From: Cyanophora paradoxa
Taxonomy: Eukaryota; Glaucocystophyceae; Cyanophorales; Cyanophoraceae
NCBI GenBank assembly: GCA_004431415.1
Contig: QPMI01000039.1
Location: 248,001-312,000, forward strand
Length of the DNA stretch: 64,000 bases
Direction of reading: 5' to 3'
Shown here: positions 48,007 to 57,240 of the stretch, one piece after another
Position numbering within the stretch: the first letter of the stretch is position 1
Layout of the letters: every line of letters starts with the position of its first letter
Made by a program: the position numbers and the translations under genes
Notes under the pieces: generated by a model
Told to the model about the DNA's origin: nothing
The model's input: only the letters and a program-made list of their open reading frames with translations
The model's database searches: none

Positions 48007-49324
48007 GGACCGTATTTTCAAAAAGCCTCCCATCTTGGACATATCCTACGTTGGTCAGAATGCTGAAATTAAATAGGACTCCGGCAGCAAAGGCAGGTCC
48101 ATACATAATGATTTGATGCAGCTCAAAAGGCTTGGGAAACTCGACTTTAATCCAGGGATTAGGTAATGTTCCCCCCTGAAACCCTGTAGAGTTAGGTCGC
48201 ACATGAGAAGGTGGGTGCAATTCGTCAAAGTCATTGCTTGTGATATTGGAGTCCGGGATCATTAGCCAGTTGACATCAAATGGAGGCTCAACCGTTAATG
48301 TTGATGAGATTATGAGTCTCTCATCATTTAGAAGCGCATAGTTTGCCAATAGAAAGCTGCAGAGTGCATTTATTTTCGCACTTATCTCGGTTTGTTTCAG
48401 CCATAAATCAGTTGTGGAGATCAAATAAGAAATATTCGAAGGGGAGGCATCATCAAGCTTGCTCATTACTGAAGCTGGCAGTGGAACACTTAACCGCCAG
48501 TATCTAGTTAGACTTCTATCTGCATCAATGGGAAGCAGCTCCTGCATTTGAAAGTGCGATTCCAGCTCGCTCCCTGCCATTAGCATCGAAATAATCGGGC
48601 TGCCCGAGAGGGACAGAATCCAGCCTAGGGCACCCCAGCCCGATGTCTCAGCATTAGAAAACCCGGCCGTCAGCTGGTCGCTGGCTTGGACCTCACCACA
48701 GCTGATGCTCACAAGAACAATTGGATCTTCTGCATCGTAAATTTTACTTGCATGGCTGAGTGCTGCAACCGAGGGGTTATTTAAACAGGCGATGGCCCCA
48801 TCAACAAGGTTCTTGTCTCCTAGCACCTTCGGTGGAAAGAATGTAGGTGCTGCAGAAGATGCTCTAACTGCATCACGAATCAGGGTGCTTGAGTATGGCC
48901 CATCCTTAGTGAAAACTACGGGCTGCATCCGAACTGTATCAAATGCTGTGATTAATATGTCTTTGGTCGATTCTGCAATTGTGTAGTCTAGGGCAACGTC
49001 TGTGAGCACCGACTCCAGAGGGTTTGCATCATAGCGGCTGCCTGAGAGCAAGCTTGTCAGTGATCTTGGATTTGCAAATATTGTTGGCAGGTTCGTTTGA
49101 TATAGACTCAAGATATCACCTGCAGAATATCGGTAGGCGAGAACAGAGCCTGGAGTTGATGGGATAGCCAAACCGGCCGCTATTATTGCCCCTGTCGAGG
49201 TGCCTGCAAAGAAATCAAACAGCTGTGGAATTGCTTTCCCAGTAATCGCCTCGATCCGTTGCAGAATTCTGGCAATAATTATACCACGAGCACCTCCACC
49301 TGATAACGAGAGAATCACCTTCAT
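48007..49324 (-). pseudogene. Patatin-like phospholipase with C-terminal discoidin-like region, 3' truncated
   Basis: ATG at 49324 (MKVILSLSGGGARG). The oxyanion-hole motif GGGARG, nucleophile elbow GTSTG (Ser about 44) and DGA (Asp about 165) give the Ser-Asp dyad of patatin lipases. A region near the end (PNPWIKVEFPKPFELHQIIM) resembles a discoidin/F5-8C domain. After NVGYVQDGRLFENT the frame runs into the inner element and stops at 47969, so the original end is lost. Lipases of this family could act on host membranes during entry or release; that is inference. It diverges from the fibre gene. Confidence 0.8.
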
Positions 49325-49338
49325 TTTTAAAAGGGGGC

Positions 49339-49347
49339 TTATATAAA
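49339..49347 (+). promoter_or_regulatory. TATA-like motif before the fibre gene
   Basis: cttatataaaa runs up to the ATG at 49349. The divergent patatin start is only 24 bp away, so the two genes share a very short promoter region. Confidence 0.5.
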
Positions 49348-49348
49348 A

Positions 49349-52300
49349 ATGTCCTACATCTTGAAGAAGCCAGTGCCACTTCGTAAAGCTCCAGATCTCG
49401 TGGATGATCGACATATAAATATTCGCGTTTTCGGAAGCATCTTGGCTGACTACAATGCTGATCGTGACATACACCAGACCGAGTTTAATCGCCCAGCTGC
49501 GTTAATTCTGCGCAATTCACACGTCGGTGCCCCAAATATCGCACAGAGATTTTGTCTGGGTCCAGCTGAGAACTATGTTGCTGAAATAGTCGGATCCAGG
49601 GCTTTACCGCGTCACCTACGCATTGCCTCCTCAGGCACAGTTTCCAAGTATGATTCTGGTAGATTAATATTTAGGCTTCAAAATGATAGAGGGGTCCACA
49701 CATCAGCTCTACGCCTTATTGATGAATCCAATGCCATCACGAACAAGACAGCTGCTCAAATTACAGGGCGAATCCTCCTTGGTGAAGACGCAGGGATATC
49801 AGTGCTATCATCGCAAATCCAACCATTTCCCTGGGATTTACTTTATACAGCTGCACGAGAAACAAATATTTTATACGGATTTGATGTTAATCAAATTGAT
49901 ACAGAGCCTGCTACCAGGTTAGATATTCCTGGATGCACCTTGGGCTCTATTCTCATAGAGGCTGACAGACACCTGCTCCCGGCATTGCATGATAGATATG
50001 ACCTAGGGCTTCGCACCAGACAGTGGCGAAATATTCATGGAACAAGTATTTACCAAGACGGCAAAAAAGTAATCACTGAACCGGAGATAATAAACATTTT
50101 CAACTACTACTTTGGACCTATTGTCCCTATACCACCTATACCACCTCTTCCAGGGCTACCAAAGCCGCCAACCCCGGATGGCCCAGGTCGAGAGCGAGTT
50201 GCCGATGAGACAATCCCATTTGGTCAAAATATTATATCATGGGAGGCTGTCAGGAATCGTCCAGTGATAGAACCCTATAAGCATCCACATGAGGAATACC
50301 TGCCGCCTGATATTGAAGTTTTCCCACTCGAAATGTACACAGAGCCTGAAGAGCAGTTACTTCCTGATGGCTTAGATGTTCAAGAACTCGAGTACGAGCA
50401 GCCTGTGATTCCCCATGAGCAGCTGCTTCCAGACGGCTTTGATCCTATTTTCTTCCCCTTGGAGTTCACAGTGGACTGGGAATCTATTAACAACAAACCT
50501 GAGCATTTTCCACCGGAAGATCACAGACATAACTGGGATGAAATCGATAATAAACCGTTGCAATTTCCACCAGAAGATCATAGACACGACTGGGATGATA
50601 TCGATAATAAACCGCTTAAATTTCCACCAGAGGACCATAGACACGACTGGGGTGACCTTGATAATGTACCGCTTGAATTTCCACCTGAGGATCACAGACA
50701 CGTTTGGAGTGAGATCGATGAGCAACCCGAGTTCGCAAAGTCAGAGCTTCCTGTCACACTTGCTGTCTCTCTATACAAATCAATCAACACCCCTGAAAGG
50801 TTATATTTGAATGAACACTATGTCCACAGGCAGGGAATTCGTGCCAACACTGACATGTCAGGCTCTTTGTTTGTACGGATTCCCCGCGGAATGGAGATAG
50901 TTGCTGCAGGTGGAAATATTGGCTTGCAGGACACGTTCCCAAGTATTTATGTCACAAACTACTACGCCTCTGACATCGAAATGACATCTGTTCTACCTCC
51001 TTTGCCTTCACTGCCGTTGGATCCTCTCTCCCATGCTGATTTTCATTCTGCAATCCAAATTAATGTAACAGATGTTAGCGATTTAGATTCATCGAGACCG
51101 AAATTGGTATTTAGCCGTGAACGCCTTTTACCCAATGCTCTGATAGGAAACCGAGACGATTATAAGAAATGTGAAATAGCATGGATAAAGACGAATTATA
51201 ATGGTGGAGTTGGCGAGGGTGTTTTAGAAATAAATCAGAGGGCAGCAGCAAAGAACATTCACAACGAGACTATATCCAGAGTGGTCACAGAGGATTTCCT
51301 TCAAGCCCAAAACTATGTAGATGAAACAGAGCTCGCTTTAGTTATTGCAGGTCTAGCTGTGACTGGGAATTACCTGCCCTTGACAGGAGGAACTATTGAT
51401 GGAACAGTGACTGCTGACAACTTTTTTGTTCACACTGAAAGTGATCAAACCTTCCCTGTGGTTCACCCAGGAGCTGAGTACGAGATTCCTATTGATCCAG
51501 CTATTATGCCCATTAAGATTGACCTACCTTCTGATTATGTAGGAAGGGGTGAACTGAAAACCATTTCGTTCACAGGTGACTATAATGATCTCATTAATAA
51601 ACCCACCGCAGGAAATCTACATCCTGTTGCATTTTCGGGGAGTTTCCTCGATCTGAATAATCGAGCACACACCCACACAAAGGCAGAGATCACAGATTTT
51701 GCACACACTCACACAAAATCCCAGATCACAGATTTTGCACACACCCATACAAGGGCAGAAATAACGAATTTCGCTCACACCCATTTTAAATCCGAGATCT
51801 CAGATTTTGCACACACTCATGTAAAGAGTGAGATAACAGACTTTGCACACACTCACACAAAGGCAGACATTACAGATTTCGCACACACTCATGATTGGAA
51901 TACAGATATCTATAACAAACCCGCTATATTCTCAGGTAACTACAATGATTTGACAAATAAACCTACCCTTGATCCCTTTACAGCTACCACTATCAGAGCC
52001 AATAATACAATGTATGTAGGATCAGGTCAGATTGTAGAACCAGCAGGACCTATGTTTGAAGAAACATGGTTCTTCCACAATTCCCAAAATTACTTTGATA
52101 AAACCTTACTTGTTCGTGGAAATGCCTATGCAAGAAATTTCTATGCTATGAACCCTTCCAATACTGCTACTATCAGTAGATGTATCACAGAAGCGGATCT
52201 TTCCAGTCAACTCAATGCATTTTTTAATGGGAAAATTCAAGCAGGAAAGTACGTTTACACTACTCCCGTTTTAGATTACAATAATCTATATGTGTTCAAT

Positions 52301-52525
52301 CTAACTATCTATTTTACCAATGCCTTTGCTTCTCCTCCTGTTGTGACAGCAACAGCAAGGCATGAAGGACAAGATCCAAATTATCAAGCAACTCCCGTCG
52401 TTTTTACTGTGAACCTGTTGAATGTTTACAGTAACTATTTCACGTGTGAACTTTTCACTGATCCATATGCAATGATTAATTCATCCAAAACTGTTACAAT
52501 TCATTATATTGCTGTCGCAATTTAA
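49349..52525 (+). CDS. Phage-tail-fibre-like attachment protein
   Basis: 1058 aa. The N-terminal 250 residues are unrecognised; a Pro-rich linker follows (IPPIPPLPGLPKPPTPDGPG). At about 378-455 there are five units of a 19-residue repeat (DWDDIDNKPLKFPPEDHRH). At about 770-850 there are seven units of a 12-residue repeat (HTHTKAEITDFA) like the His-rich collar repeats of phage tail fibres, where HxH pairs bind metal in trimers. The C-terminal 200 residues would be the tip. Probably a trimeric fibre for host recognition. It leads a rightward cassette of attachment genes. Confidence 0.8.
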   Translation: MSYILKKPVPLRKAPDLVDDRHINIRVFGSILADYNADRDIHQTEFNRPAALILRNSHVGAPNIAQRFCLGPAENYVAEIVGSRALPRHLRIASSGTVSKYDSGRLIFRLQNDRGVHTSALRLIDESNAITNKTAAQITGRILLGEDAGISVLSSQIQPFPWDLLYTAARETNILYGFDVNQIDTEPATRLDIPGCTLGSILIEADRHLLPALHDRYDLGLRTRQWRNIHGTSIYQDGKKVITEPEIINIFNYYFGPIVPIPPIPPLPGLPKPPTPDGPGRERVADETIPFGQNIISWEAVRNRPVIEPYKHPHEEYLPPDIEVFPLEMYTEPEEQLLPDGLDVQELEYEQPVIPHEQLLPDGFDPIFFPLEFTVDWESINNKPEHFPPEDHRHNWDEIDNKPLQFPPEDHRHDWDDIDNKPLKFPPEDHRHDWGDLDNVPLEFPPEDHRHVWSEIDEQPEFAKSELPVTLAVSLYKSINTPERLYLNEHYVHRQGIRANTDMSGSLFVRIPRGMEIVAAGGNIGLQDTFPSIYVTNYYASDIEMTSVLPPLPSLPLDPLSHADFHSAIQINVTDVSDLDSSRPKLVFSRERLLPNALIGNRDDYKKCEIAWIKTNYNGGVGEGVLEINQRAAAKNIHNETISRVVTEDFLQAQNYVDETELALVIAGLAVTGNYLPLTGGTIDGTVTADNFFVHTESDQTFPVVHPGAEYEIPIDPAIMPIKIDLPSDYVGRGELKTISFTGDYNDLINKPTAGNLHPVAFSGSFLDLNNRAHTHTKAEITDFAHTHTKSQITDFAHTHTRAEITNFAHTHFKSEISDFAHTHVKSEITDFAHTHTKADITDFAHTHDWNTDIYNKPAIFSGNYNDLTNKPTLDPFTATTIRANNTMYVGSGQIVEPAGPMFEETWFFHNSQNYFDKTLLVRGNAYARNFYAMNPSNTATISRCITEADLSSQLNAFFNGKIQAGKYVYTTPVLDYNNLYVFNLTIYFTNAFASPPVVTATARHEGQDPNYQATPVVFTVNLLNVYSNYFTCELFTDPYAMINSSKTVTIHYIAVAI

Positions 52526-52544
52526 CTATTTAGTAATTATAAAG

Positions 52545-53594
52545 ATGACCTCTCTATCAGAAATCCCAAACTATGAACTCGCAGCGAAATCACTCCATAG
52601 CACCTCTCATGAAGTAGTCGACTCTACACCCGGGAATATATGCACTGAGACTACAAGCAATACCTCTTTCACAGAGAATAATATACTCAGAGTCAAAGAA
52701 ATTCGATGTGATCGCAATGGAGGCAAGATAAGAACCACAGGCATTATTATCTCGAATAAAAACCAAGTTCAAGCAGGTCAGGTAGTCCCTGATTCAGCAA
52801 TCTATGATAATGTGGGTGGATTCACCACGGCACAGATAGTTAGTTTTTGGAACACAAGCAATACTGCAGCTCTTGTAGTCAGAAGTGGAGGTGCTTACTT
52901 TGGAGAGGCATTTAAGGTGAATGGAACAGTAACAGCACCCATACTAAATGCTGGAAGTGGAACTTTTGAGAGTCCAATAACTTTTCAGGGTGGATTTAAT
53001 GCGAGTAGTCTTTCAGTTGGCGTTGGTGTCTTCTCCACAAAGTTAAACACACCTGAAATTGAAACAACAGCTGCACTGAATTTAAAGAGAAATGCAGTGG
53101 TTACAGCAACCGTTAACAATGTTTCCCCGTCCATTAATCTACTTAAATATCTGAAAGTTCCACACCCTCGTTTTTGTGTTGTTGCTTATTCAACATCAGG
53201 ATTTAATGTTGGAGCAACAGTAGCAACAAGGAAATTCACTTATAATAGAGTTCTTGTAGATGCAAGCAATAGTGTCAGCAACGCAGGCAATTTTACAGCA
53301 CCTGTTTCAGGAATTTATAGATTCTTCTTTATGGTTCAAATGTCAACAACATCATCCACAGGGGAGTGTAGAATTTGTTTTCAAAAGAATGATTTGTTTA
53401 TTTCCCCCCAATCTGTTCAAGTATTTTCAACTTTCAATGGAAAGCGAAGTGTTCACATGGAGGCTTCTTTTCCTGTATATACAAACGAATATGTGAATGT
53501 CATACATATCTGGTCATCGTACATCTTTGTTGAACCGGCGGGGACAATTGGTGGTACTACCTGTTTCGGGGGGCATCTCATCAGTAGATTATAA
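52545..53594 (+). CDS. Attachment-type protein with C1q-like C-terminal domain
   Basis: About 349 aa from the ATG at 52545. The N-terminal 75 residues share a motif with three other proteins here (HEVVDSTPGNICTET, ILRVKEIRCDRNGGKIRTTG). The middle is Gly/Thr-rich beta repeats typical of fibre shafts. The last 140 residues are C1q/TNF-like (NFTAPVSGIYRFFFMVQM, ending FGGHLISRL), a trimeric binding fold. Its start is 19 bp after the fibre gene stop. Confidence 0.7.
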   Translation: MTSLSEIPNYELAAKSLHSTSHEVVDSTPGNICTETTSNTSFTENNILRVKEIRCDRNGGKIRTTGIIISNKNQVQAGQVVPDSAIYDNVGGFTTAQIVSFWNTSNTAALVVRSGGAYFGEAFKVNGTVTAPILNAGSGTFESPITFQGGFNASSLSVGVGVFSTKLNTPEIETTAALNLKRNAVVTATVNNVSPSINLLKYLKVPHPRFCVVAYSTSGFNVGATVATRKFTYNRVLVDASNSVSNAGNFTAPVSGIYRFFFMVQMSTTSSTGECRICFQKNDLFISPQSVQVFSTFNGKRSVHMEASFPVYTNEYVNVIHIWSSYIFVEPAGTIGGTTCFGGHLISRL

Positions 53595-53616
53595 ACTTTT
53601 TGTAGGGGTTTTATAG

Positions 53617-54639
53617 ATGGCTACCCAAATCGCAGTTCCTGTTTTCTGTTATGCAGCGCCTAAATTGCATCAACTGAACCACACAGTCACAGATGCTATT
53701 CCCGGGTTTATTTGCACAGAAACCACAGGTGCAGATTCGTTTACTCAAAATTCGATTATCAGATGCAAGGAAATTCGATGTGATAGAAATGCTGGAAAAA
53801 TAAGAACCACTCAATTAATCGTGAGTAACAAGAATCAGGTTTTAACAGGTGGTGTAGTTGCTGATACAGCAATTTATGATGATGCAGGAGGGGTGACCAC
53901 ACCACAAATTGTTACTTTTGATGGGACAGAAAATAATGCAGCACTTGTAGTTAAATCAGGTGGAGCATGGATAGGTTCGGGAGCTTTTGTGAATGGGACA
54001 CTCTCAGCAACAAACGTTTCAATTTCAGGAGCAACTACATTTACAGGTGTTGTGAATGCAAATGGTGGTCTTTCTGTTCCTACTAATACTGTCCCTGTAA
54101 TGACCGCAACCACAAAGATACAAACACCTGAAATAGATACAGGAGCAAATGTGGATCTGATTCTGAAACGAAATAGCACAGAAGTTGCACGAATTGATGC
54201 AGGAGGTCTCACAATTGCAGCAAACTTTTATTTGAAGCAAGCAACCCAACCTCGATTCTGTGTTGGGTTCGGTTTAGCAACAAGAAATGCAGTCTTTGGA
54301 CGTCTTACGAATTGGTTGCATGAATTCTTTGATAATACCAACTCATTCGATGTAGTAGAAGGGAAATTCACAGCACCTGTTTACGGAGATTACAGATTCT
54401 CTCTGACTGCTTATAGTATTACTACATCAACTGTGAGTGTAGATCTGAAAGTAAATGATGCAAATGTTTCAACAGAATACAATTTTAGGGTAAATAACTC
54501 TCAGACTGTAATCAACAAAACAATCAATTTGAGCGCAATAGTAAGACTTGGAGCAGGCGATAATGTTTCTATTCATGCTAATCATACTTATCTTTCGGAA
54601 TTCACAACATTTAGTGGTGAATTGCTGAGTATAATTTAA
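53617..54639 (+). CDS. Attachment-type protein with C1q-like C-terminal domain, paralogue
   Basis: 340 aa. Shared N-terminal motif (HTVTDAIPGFICTETTG, IIRCKEIRCDRNAGKIRTTQ), Gly/Thr-rich shaft, then a C1q-like end (KFTAPVYGDYRFSLTAYSI, FSGELLSII). It resembles its neighbour most in the N-terminal half; the C-terminal domains have diverged, as in receptor-binding proteins. It starts 22 bp after the previous stop. Confidence 0.7.
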   Translation: MATQIAVPVFCYAAPKLHQLNHTVTDAIPGFICTETTGADSFTQNSIIRCKEIRCDRNAGKIRTTQLIVSNKNQVLTGGVVADTAIYDDAGGVTTPQIVTFDGTENNAALVVKSGGAWIGSGAFVNGTLSATNVSISGATTFTGVVNANGGLSVPTNTVPVMTATTKIQTPEIDTGANVDLILKRNSTEVARIDAGGLTIAANFYLKQATQPRFCVGFGLATRNAVFGRLTNWLHEFFDNTNSFDVVEGKFTAPVYGDYRFSLTAYSITTSTVSVDLKVNDANVSTEYNFRVNNSQTVINKTINLSAIVRLGAGDNVSIHANHTYLSEFTTFSGELLSII

Positions 54640-54659
54640 TTATCTACAAGTATTATAGG

Positions 54660-54923
54660 ATGTCGAATATTTACCAAGTGGTTCTTTCAGATACTGAAAA
54701 TCTCGCAATGGAATATTGCGCTTTATCTGTTCAAGATTGGATTGATAATGCTGTTCACAACAGGGCGAGAATTGCAATTGATGAAATTGTTCAGAAAGAG
54801 ATTCAATCTTGCATCTCATCAGGAGTTCAGATACCAACCACAAAGGAAGCAATTGTTCTACAGGCTTTCCAAAGGGGAACTGTCAAAAAAGGTATCGAGT
54901 ATAACAATGTCACAGAAGAGTAG
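54660..54923 (+). CDS. Small phage-like hypothetical protein
   Basis: 87 aa. MEYCALSVQDWIDNAVHNRA, IAIDEIVQKEIQSCISSGVQ and IPTTKEAIVLQAFQRG recall short helical proteins found near tail genes of tailed phages, judged from memory of the pattern only. It starts 20 bp after the previous gene. A role beside the fibre proteins (chaperone or assembly) is a guess. Confidence 0.55.
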   Translation: MSNIYQVVLSDTENLAMEYCALSVQDWIDNAVHNRARIAIDEIVQKEIQSCISSGVQIPTTKEAIVLQAFQRGTVKKGIEYNNVTEE

Positions 54924-55153
54924 CGGAGCTTGATAGCACTCTCTCCATAATTTCAAAAATAAATAATGAATAAATATTAGTTGTGTATATATCATGCATA
55001 TATACAGCATCTCTGTTATTCGGTGTTACTCATAGACGACCATTTCTGATGTGTATATATACGACATATATACAATATTATTAATTATTTTTTTAAAATT
55101 GTATTTATTTTCTGTCTGCAACCTTGTTTATTTTTCTCTCGTGTTTCTATTAA
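54924..55153. repeat. AT-rich intergenic region with two similar hairpins
   Basis: tgtatatat-catgc-atatataca (54984-55006) and tgtatatat-acgac-atatataca (55052-55074) are two 9-bp-stem palindromes with different 5-nt loops. They lie between the two pairs of attachment genes and may end one transcript or bind a regulator. Confidence 0.65.
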
Positions 55154-56002
55154 ATGACCGAGTACAATCGGGTCCAGCTGCCTATCTACTCGCTGGGCTC
55201 CCCAGCCATCCATATGAGGCAGCATGAAGTTAGCGATGCTATTGCTGGATTAGAGTCCACTGAGCGTCCAAACTCAACTAATGCGTTTGATCAGCGATCA
55301 GTGATTCGCTGTAAAGAATTGCGCGCAGATAAAAACTCTGGGGTTGTAAAAACAACACGATTATTAGTTACTAACGCGAATTTCTCCCAGCCCATAACAG
55401 GGGGAGTTGATTCGTACAGTGTTGACCTCCGAAGCATAAACTATGATCAAAACACTGCTGCCCTCACTGTGCGCTCTGGGGGAGCAGCTATTTTAGGAGG
55501 CTGCCGAGTTAGTGGGGGCCTATCATCATCGATTGCCATCAATGATGTCCCAGACTTTTCAGTAGAGAATGTCGAAAATCGTAAACGAGTTCGCATGTAT
55601 GTACCTTGCTGTGACCTTCCCTATGCACAAGCTCTAGTAGAAGTTGAAATAACCATAGCTAATTCAAGTACACCAAATGGTCTGGATGGTGAGAGGTTGC
55701 TTTCAAACAGAGAAATCCCTAAAGCATTACAATCTCTCTGTCAGGATCAAAATGACCAGATAGGGCATGTGTATACGTTCTTTGTGCAAGGTCTTGGACA
55801 TGCTGGGCGGGGATACGTAGTTCGTAATATTAATACAAGGCACCTTTTCGATTTATATGCTACTGCAATAGGCCGATACTCTATCCTAATCATCGGCTAT
55901 CGCTCCGATGTGGCTGCATCAGTGGCTACTAGAGGGCTGAACGTTGATCCAGCACTGAATAATATGTATGAGGAAGGCAATCCGGAAAATCCTATACCTT
56001 AA
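55154..56002 (+). CDS. Attachment-family protein with distinct C-terminal domain
   Basis: 282 aa. The shared N-terminal motif (HEVSDAIAGLESTERPNST, VIRCKELRADKNSGVVKTTR) is followed by a shaft-like segment and a C-terminal domain of 160 residues that is not C1q-like by eye. Closest to the next gene in both halves. Likely a virion surface protein; function of the C-terminal domain unknown. Confidence 0.6.
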   Translation: MTEYNRVQLPIYSLGSPAIHMRQHEVSDAIAGLESTERPNSTNAFDQRSVIRCKELRADKNSGVVKTTRLLVTNANFSQPITGGVDSYSVDLRSINYDQNTAALTVRSGGAAILGGCRVSGGLSSSIAINDVPDFSVENVENRKRVRMYVPCCDLPYAQALVEVEITIANSSTPNGLDGERLLSNREIPKALQSLCQDQNDQIGHVYTFFVQGLGHAGRGYVVRNINTRHLFDLYATAIGRYSILIIGYRSDVAASVATRGLNVDPALNNMYEEGNPENPIP

Positions 56003-56030
56003 ATGAAAGTTTTATCTTCTGTTTTCTAAA

Positions 56031-56864
56031 ATGGAAGCTGTTGAAAGAATAGTAGTTCCATCGTTGACCCTCGCCGCTCCAGCCAACCACGTCCTGCAGC
56101 ATGCAGTTTCAGATGATGTGCCCGGCCTAGAGTCCACAGAGCAGCAGCCAACTCTAAACACCTTCCGGGAGAATCACATATTACGTTTAGGCGAGGTTCG
56201 ATGCGACAAAAATAATGGGACAATAAAAACAACAAGTCTCCTTGTAACCAATGCAAACTTTAATTCAAATTATGGGGATCCTGATAGCTATGACGATGCT
56301 AATAAGGTCAATACTTTTACCTTTGAATCAAGAACAGGTGCCGTCACCTGCAGGTCCGGAGGTGCTTATATTGGAGATGGCCTGAGAGTGGGCGGAGCTG
56401 CTTGTGCCCCTATATTTGTTAATGATCAACCAAACCCTGAGAATATGAATGAGAGAATTCGAACCTATGTGCCTTCTATGAATTCGCCTTACATTATTAA
56501 ACTTTTCACGCTAAACATAAATGAGCAAACATCAATCGTAGATAACGTTCAGCCACTCGGAAACCATTTCAAGAGTGTTGTTGATATTCCCCCGGATATC
56601 TACTTCCTTTGTAGGAGAAATGATGCTCTCCGGCCAAACATAGCTGTTTTAATTAATCCTATTGACAATTTTGGTGTCGCTTTCCATTCTACTCCAGTGG
56701 GGGTTGAAGATTACCAGTTTATTGTGAGGGCTACGCTAATGGGCGCCTACAAAATCATTCTATTTGCCGAAAGAACAGATGTGATTGCAAATGGTGTCAA
56801 GTACGGGGAGACCTTCAATTCAAATCGTTATTTCCCGATTGGAGGGGCTGATCCCAACCCATAG
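56031..56864 (+). CDS. Attachment-family protein, paralogue of the preceding gene
   Basis: 277 aa. Shared N-terminus (HAVSDDVPGLESTEQQPTLN, ILRLGEVRCDKNNGTIKTTS). The C-terminal domain aligns with its neighbour in placement (IRTYVPSMNSPY against VRMYVPCCDLPY) but is divergent. It starts 28 bp after the previous stop. Confidence 0.6.
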   Translation: MEAVERIVVPSLTLAAPANHVLQHAVSDDVPGLESTEQQPTLNTFRENHILRLGEVRCDKNNGTIKTTSLLVTNANFNSNYGDPDSYDDANKVNTFTFESRTGAVTCRSGGAYIGDGLRVGGAACAPIFVNDQPNPENMNERIRTYVPSMNSPYIIKLFTLNINEQTSIVDNVQPLGNHFKSVVDIPPDIYFLCRRNDALRPNIAVLINPIDNFGVAFHSTPVGVEDYQFIVRATLMGAYKIILFAERTDVIANGVKYGETFNSNRYFPIGGADPNP

Positions 56865-56895
56865 AATCTTTGTTTTTATATATAGCCCATACTAG

Positions 56896-57240
56896 ATGGA
56901 TTTGCTCCGTAAATGCATGGAGATGTTCCATCTCAACGTCACCAGCAAATTGAAATGCAGCTGCTGCGAGACAACTATTAACCTCGAAATATCTGACACT
57001 GAGGGGTCGCGCACCCCTGATACTCAGCTATCGCCTAATAACACACCCGGGACTTCAAGGTCCAATTCTCCTTTTACACGATCTGACTCACCTGTACCAT
57101 GGCTTGATTCTGATAACCGAAGATCGTCTTGGCCACCCCCAAATATCCCAAAGCCCCTGAAAAGAAAGAAGTCCCTGCTATCAAGTTTCAGAAAGGAGAA
57201 GACTCCAGTTTCGGAAAAGCAACCAGATCAAGTGGAATGA
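56896..57240 (+). CDS. Small Ser/Pro-rich protein next to the right TIR
   Basis: 114 aa. N-terminus with a CSCCET cysteine cluster (KCSCCETTINLEISD), then a Ser/Pro/Asp-rich disordered segment and a basic end (PKPLKRKKSLLSSFRKEK). The stop lies on the inner edge of the TIR. Preceded by tttatatatag. Not recognised. Confidence 0.5.
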   Translation: MDLLRKCMEMFHLNVTSKLKCSCCETTINLEISDTEGSRTPDTQLSPNNTPGTSRSNSPFTRSDSPVPWLDSDNRRSSWPPPNIPKPLKRKKSLLSSFRKEKTPVSEKQPDQVE

